64,000 nt of DNA from an uncultured Bacteroides sp. (GTDB taxonomy: Bacteria > Bacteroidota > Bacteroidia > Bacteroidales > Bacteroidaceae), in assembly GCF_963677715.1 (NCBI RefSeq), contig NZ_OY782495.1:186001-250000 (forward strand), read 5' to 3'. The notes beneath the pieces were generated by a model, which saw only the letters and a list, made by a program, of their open reading frames with translations, searched no databases and was not told the DNA's origin. Of the stretch, positions 60,398 through 64,000 are shown piece after piece. Positions within the stretch are counted from its first letter, which is position 1; the number at the start of each line of letters is the position of its first letter. A program made the position numbers and the translations under genes.

Positions 60398-61846
60398 TCA
60401 AAATAATCTAATATTTTTAATCTTTTCAAAAAAATAATTGTATATATTAATCCATATTGTTCGCTCTTCGAAGTGAAACAAAAAGGATAACAAAACGTAA
60501 AATAATAAGCCAGCTCCCCCGCCAACAAGTAATTGAATATACAAATTATCAAAAAATTGACTTATAGTATAAGTAATTCCGCAGGTCACAATATTCAGTA
60601 AAAAAACCTTCGCTTGACTACAAACATGTTCATAACAACCTATATCTAAAGTAATTTTATCCAAGTACAAATTTATAAACAATTCCAACAAAGTACTTAA
60701 GGTAATGCCCCAGCAAATGGCAGTAAGTCCGAAAGGTAGAGTAATTACCAAAATCACAATAGATAATATTCTTTTAACTATCTGTGCTTTCAGATTTAAT
60801 CCAGGTTTTCCTATTACATTTATTAAACTACCACTTTGTTCCAACCACGCATATATTGCAAAATTTATACAGAAAATACGCATCATTGGTATAGAATCGT
60901 GCCATTTATCAGTCAATAATGAAGTAACAAGAGGGTTTGCTAATGCAATAATTATAGCTATAAACGGCAATATTATATAATTGGTATAACTTAAATATCT
61001 ATAATAGTTTTTTACTAACATATCCTTGTTGTCCTGAATATCACACAATGCGGGATAAAAAACTTTATATAGAACATTTTCAATATTTACAGAAGTAATT
61101 TGAGACATTGCAAAAGCTCTATCATAATAGGCCAAATTTGAAGAAGAATATTTTTTACCAATAACCAAAACATAAATATTTAAATAAATACCTGTTAGAA
61201 GATTACTTAACATTAATTTTGAACCAAATCCAAACAGTTTTTTAAATGATTCTTTTGAAAAAGTCATTTTTGGAATCCATCTAACAAAATAAAAGTAAGA
61301 AAGGCTTGTGAAAAATTGCATAGATATACTTTGAATTACAAGCGCCCAAACTTCAAGCCCATAATATGCACAAGCAACACCAACACAACCACTAATAGTT
61401 ACAGACAATAAGCTAACTTTAGCTTGGGGTTTAAATTCTAGTTCTGCTTGTAATTTAGCCCGTTGAATAATACTAACGCTCTGAATAATTAAATTCAGGC
61501 TTATTACTCTTGTAAGAAGAACTAATTGCGGTTTATTATAAAAATCAGCAATGAAAGGAGCACTAAGGAACAAGATAAAATAAAGTAAAATAGCAACAAT
61601 TAAATTAAAAATAAAAGCTGTACTATAATCCTTTTCATTTCTATCTTTTTTTTGAATAAGTGCATTGGCAAAACCACCATCTATAAAGACTTGAGAGAGG
61701 CTTAGAAAAACTTGAATCATCACGATTAATCCATAGGAAGATGGCGACACTATTCTAGCTATTAAAATACTAAGAATAAAACCAACTCCCTGACTAGAAA
61801 ATCTATCTATTGAACTCCAAAACAGCCCATTCTTTACTTTACTCAT
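60398..61846 (-). CDS. Wzx-like polysaccharide flippase (MOP superfamily)
   Basis: A 482-residue membrane protein with about twelve to fourteen TM helices. GLFWSSIDRFSSQGVGFILSILIARIVSPSSYGLIVMIQVFLSLSQVFIDGGFANALIQKKD is the typical N-terminus of the lipopolysaccharide-biosynthesis translocases. It moves lipid-linked repeat units to the periplasmic face. Together with the Wzy-like protein it marks a Wzx/Wzy pathway. The gene starts 49 bases after the UGM-like gene and is very AT-rich. Confidence 0.9.
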   Translation of the reverse strand: MSKVKNGLFWSSIDRFSSQGVGFILSILIARIVSPSSYGLIVMIQVFLSLSQVFIDGGFANALIQKKDRNEKDYSTAFIFNLIVAILLYFILFLSAPFIADFYNKPQLVLLTRVISLNLIIQSVSIIQRAKLQAELEFKPQAKVSLLSVTISGCVGVACAYYGLEVWALVIQSISMQFFTSLSYFYFVRWIPKMTFSKESFKKLFGFGSKLMLSNLLTGIYLNIYVLVIGKKYSSSNLAYYDRAFAMSQITSVNIENVLYKVFYPALCDIQDNKDMLVKNYYRYLSYTNYIILPFIAIIIALANPLVTSLLTDKWHDSIPMMRIFCINFAIYAWLEQSGSLINVIGKPGLNLKAQIVKRILSIVILVITLPFGLTAICWGITLSTLLELFINLYLDKITLDIGCYEHVCSQAKVFLLNIVTCGITYTISQFFDNLYIQLLVGGGAGLLFYVLLSFLFHFEERTIWINIYNYFFEKIKNIRLF

Positions 61847-61895
61847 ATTATAGAGAAGCTAATCTATTATTGGGGAAAGACTACAAGTCTGAATA

Positions 61896-63185
61896 TTATT
61901 TATTAATTTTATTACACAAATCCATTGATGCGCCAATGGCGACATCCATATTATAATACTCCCAATCAGCAAAACGACCTGTAAAATAGAAATCAAATGG
62001 TACAAGGGTGGCTTTTAAATTCTTGATCATATCACGTGTATTGGCATCTTGAATAGGATATGTATACTGATTATACTTATGATCCAGATATTTAGGATTC
62101 AGGGGAATTCGTGATAAATTATCAAGTATATCTTCCTTACTAATATCGTCAGTGAATTCTATCGTAGCGGTTATTCTTCCTTCAGGAGTACTTTCTGAAC
62201 TATTATTTGATGAAGAAAAATTACCTGTACAAATAATACGATGGCTCTCGTGATTACGAGATGGCTGATAAATCCAAGAATATGGATTCTTATCTATTTC
62301 ACAGAATACAGCAGTAGTTCCGTGATATTCAAGACCATCAATATCCTTCTTATATGATGAGATATTAACTCCTTCAATTATGTTAGTCATATCTTTGATA
62401 TTACCACAGAATATAACTTTATCAAAGATTTCTTCGTACACATCCCATTTATCACCAACACGTTTAATGCTCTTCACATCAGAATTGTAACGGATATCAA
62501 GACCTTCAGCTAATTTATCAGCAATATACTGTGATCCATTGTTCTTTTCATACCAGAAAGTAGAATGTACAAAAGCTTTCTCTTCTACTTTATTTGCATT
62601 ATTATCGCGCATTTCCTGAGTTGTAGGCATTGGAAGTTTCCCTTCCATCCATGACATTGGAACTGAGGTAAGATCTCTTCTCCATACCTTTTCATTATAA
62701 GGCTGGAAATAAAGATTGTATAATGTCTTTCCGAAACGCCAACGTAGAAAATTACCAAAACTATCGTAATCAGCAAATTTTGCGTCTAAACCTTTTACTT
62801 TGTCTATCTCTTTAAGATCCTCGTAAAAGGACTTCTGAATATCATCACTAAAGAGATACATATGATTCTCGATTGGATAAGGAATGTTATCGTGCTGCAA
62901 TGACGTCTCATTCTTGTCCATGAATACACAAGAGTTACGATCTGTTTTATCAAATTCATCATCTCGATTAAACTTTGACCAGAACCAATCAAGTACATCT
63001 TGACGCTTTGAATTAAAAACATGACCACCACAGGTATGGAATAAATTTCCGTTTATTCTTCTACACTTTATAAGCCCACCAGGTCTATTTTCTTTTTCAA
63101 AAATAGTGACATCATATCTATCATTAAGAAAATAAGCAGCACTCAAACCAGATATGCCCGCCCCAATTATAGCAATTTTTTTCAT
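61896..63185 (-). CDS. FAD/NAD(P)-binding oxidoreductase related to UDP-galactopyranose mutase
   Basis: A 429-residue flavoprotein. MKKIAIIGAGISGLSAAYFLNDRYDVTIFEKENRPGG is the dinucleotide fold, followed by TCGGHVFNSKRQDVLDWF, IPYPIENHMY, QPYNEKVWRRDLTSVPMSW and GRFADWEYYNMDVAIGASMDL. This order is shared by UDP-galactopyranose mutase and protoporphyrinogen-oxidase-like proteins in capsule loci. A role in forming or altering a sugar nucleotide is likely; true mutase activity is uncertain. Confidence 0.78.
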   Translation of the reverse strand: MKKIAIIGAGISGLSAAYFLNDRYDVTIFEKENRPGGLIKCRRINGNLFHTCGGHVFNSKRQDVLDWFWSKFNRDDEFDKTDRNSCVFMDKNETSLQHDNIPYPIENHMYLFSDDIQKSFYEDLKEIDKVKGLDAKFADYDSFGNFLRWRFGKTLYNLYFQPYNEKVWRRDLTSVPMSWMEGKLPMPTTQEMRDNNANKVEEKAFVHSTFWYEKNNGSQYIADKLAEGLDIRYNSDVKSIKRVGDKWDVYEEIFDKVIFCGNIKDMTNIIEGVNISSYKKDIDGLEYHGTTAVFCEIDKNPYSWIYQPSRNHESHRIICTGNFSSSNNSSESTPEGRITATIEFTDDISKEDILDNLSRIPLNPKYLDHKYNQYTYPIQDANTRDMIKNLKATLVPFDFYFTGRFADWEYYNMDVAIGASMDLCNKINK

Positions 63186-63196
63186 ATCAAAAAAAA

Positions 63197-64000
63197 CTAA
63201 ACACTTTTAAGAATCTCATTAAGATGCTTTGCTCTTGATGAAGTATAATGTTTTTCCAAATACAACGAGTATTTATTTATATCAATATCAGTACGTAAAG
63301 CGTGATCCATAGCATCTTCAAATTGTTCATAAGACTCTATTGACGGTGAAAATTTATCAAATTCATAAAATTGAGCATCAACACCTTCTTTTCCTGAAGG
63401 GTAATGAGCTATTACATGACAACTACATGCGATTATCTCTAAAAAATGGGGAGTCATATGATAAAAACCCTTTGTAAATCCATCCATATAACCTTGAACT
63501 CCGTATAAAGTAACTCTTCCTAAAGCCTGAAGATTCATAAAATCCTCTCTTGTTTCAATCGATTCTAAACATTCTTTTCCATTTAAATAATACGCTTTGG
63601 TTTTATTTTGATCGTTATCTAGACTGTCACCTCTTTTCACATAAGTTACAGATGAATGTCTCTTTATATATTCAACGAAAAAAGAATATAATAATGGGTC
63701 TTGTCTTCCCGTTAATACTATATCGTATTTCTTTTTAAATACCTTAGAACTGATTGCATACTTATCTGAAATTGAATAAGGTAGCATCTCTATTCTTAAT
63801 GGGCAATTATTTTCTTTTAAATATTGATAATCAAATGGGCTTGAAAGTAAAACCAACTTATTTTTTGAATGTTTTTTGTAAAATTCCTGCAATTGATCTT
63901 TTTTTTCAAAAAAATCAATAATGCAAGGAACTATATGTTTACTATTCATTGGTTCATCTTGATCGCACCCGTTAATTACAAATCTAAAAGTATTCTTATT
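63197..64000 (-). CDS. Putative glycosyltransferase (5' end cut by window)
   Basis: The frame stays open through the ATG at 63949 to the window edge (17 more codons, NKNTFRFVINGCDQDEP), so the gene is longer than the first ATG suggests. KKYDIVLTGRQDPLLYSFFVEYIKRH and HMTPHFLEIIACSCHVIAHYPSGKEGVDAQFYEF resemble the donor-binding part of CgeB/GT1-like transferases. The N-terminal acceptor domain lies beyond the window. It is followed by the UGM-like gene after 11 bases. Confidence 0.65.
   Translation of the reverse strand, partial: NKNTFRFVINGCDQDEPMNSKHIVPCIIDFFEKKDQLQEFYKKHSKNKLVLLSSPFDYQYLKENNCPLRIEMLPYSISDKYAISSKVFKKKYDIVLTGRQDPLLYSFFVEYIKRHSSVTYVKRGDSLDNDQNKTKAYYLNGKECLESIETREDFMNLQALGRVTLYGVQGYMDGFTKGFYHMTPHFLEIIACSCHVIAHYPSGKEGVDAQFYEFDKFSPSIESYEQFEDAMDHALRTDIDINKYSLYLEKHYTSSRAKHLNEILKSV

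Overview
The window looks like a chromosomal segment of a nitrogen-fixing Bacteroidales bacterium (Bacteroides-like). Signs of this are Bacteroidetes-type -7 elements (TAnnTTTG) upstream of many genes, weak Shine-Dalgarno sequences, a CarboxypepD-repeat TonB receptor, Wzi and exported HAD lipoproteins, carboxynorspermidine decarboxylase, and a capsule locus of the Bacteroides kind. The nif and cobalamin parts have moderate GC. The capsule and accessory parts are clearly AT-richer. Species cannot be named from sequence reading alone.

Region 1 (1-13442) is for Mo-dependent nitrogen fixation. A minus-strand nifH-nifI1-nifI2-nifD-nifK-nifE-nifN cluster of clostridial type (long NifD, short NifK, two PII-like NifI proteins) runs off the left edge inside nifN. 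Upstream lie modA, an outer-membrane barrel and a ModE-like regulator (all minus), then a divergent NifA-like sigma54 activator with a GNAT protein and a small helical protein (plus), then a molbindin (Mop). A short motif, CTACATAT, recurs upstream of nifH, between modE and nifA, and upstream of mop, suggesting molybdate-responsive co-regulation. The nifK-nifE gap holds a 66-bp nested palindrome.

Region 2 (13610-34889) is an almost complete anaerobic cobalamin locus. The minus-strand genes are cbiB, a CobD/CobC-type aminotransferase, cbiP, pduO-type adenosyltransferase and cbiA. The plus-strand genes are a riboswitch-controlled BtuB-like receptor, an exported CbiK-type chelatase, a PepSY membrane protein, and four bifunctional fusions CbiH-CbiC, CbiE-CbiT, CbiG-CbiF and CbiJ-CbiD. 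BtuFCD uptake genes and cbiL follow. A four-tRNA cluster (Gly, Leu, Leu, Gly) comes next, then nspC, an unrecognised gene, a Wzi-like protein and a HAD lipoprotein.

Region 3 (40052-48083) is the most unusual part. Five small toxin-antitoxin or defence-like modules lie head to tail on the minus strand. They are a ParE pair, a HigB-HigA-SecB toxin-antitoxin-chaperone set, an AbiEi/AbiEii pair, a three-gene set (SinR/Cas2-like protein, DUF3696-like ATPase, unknown protein), and a second toxin-antitoxin-SecB set. Each is preceded by a near-identical 43-bp copy of the 3' end of the capsule epimerase gene. The intact epimerase gene carries the fifth copy at the right end. This looks like a cassette array grown at the 3' end of that gene.

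Region 4 (48028-64000) is a Wzx/Wzy-type capsule or O-antigen locus on the minus strand: several glycosyltransferases, WecE-type aminotransferase, NeuD/PglD-like acetyltransferase, ATP-grasp enzyme, flippase, polymerase, WecA-like initiating transferase and epimerase. It contains a decayed IS3-family element sitting between two epimerase fragments and a frameshifted acetyltransferase. It runs off the right edge inside a glycosyltransferase-like gene.
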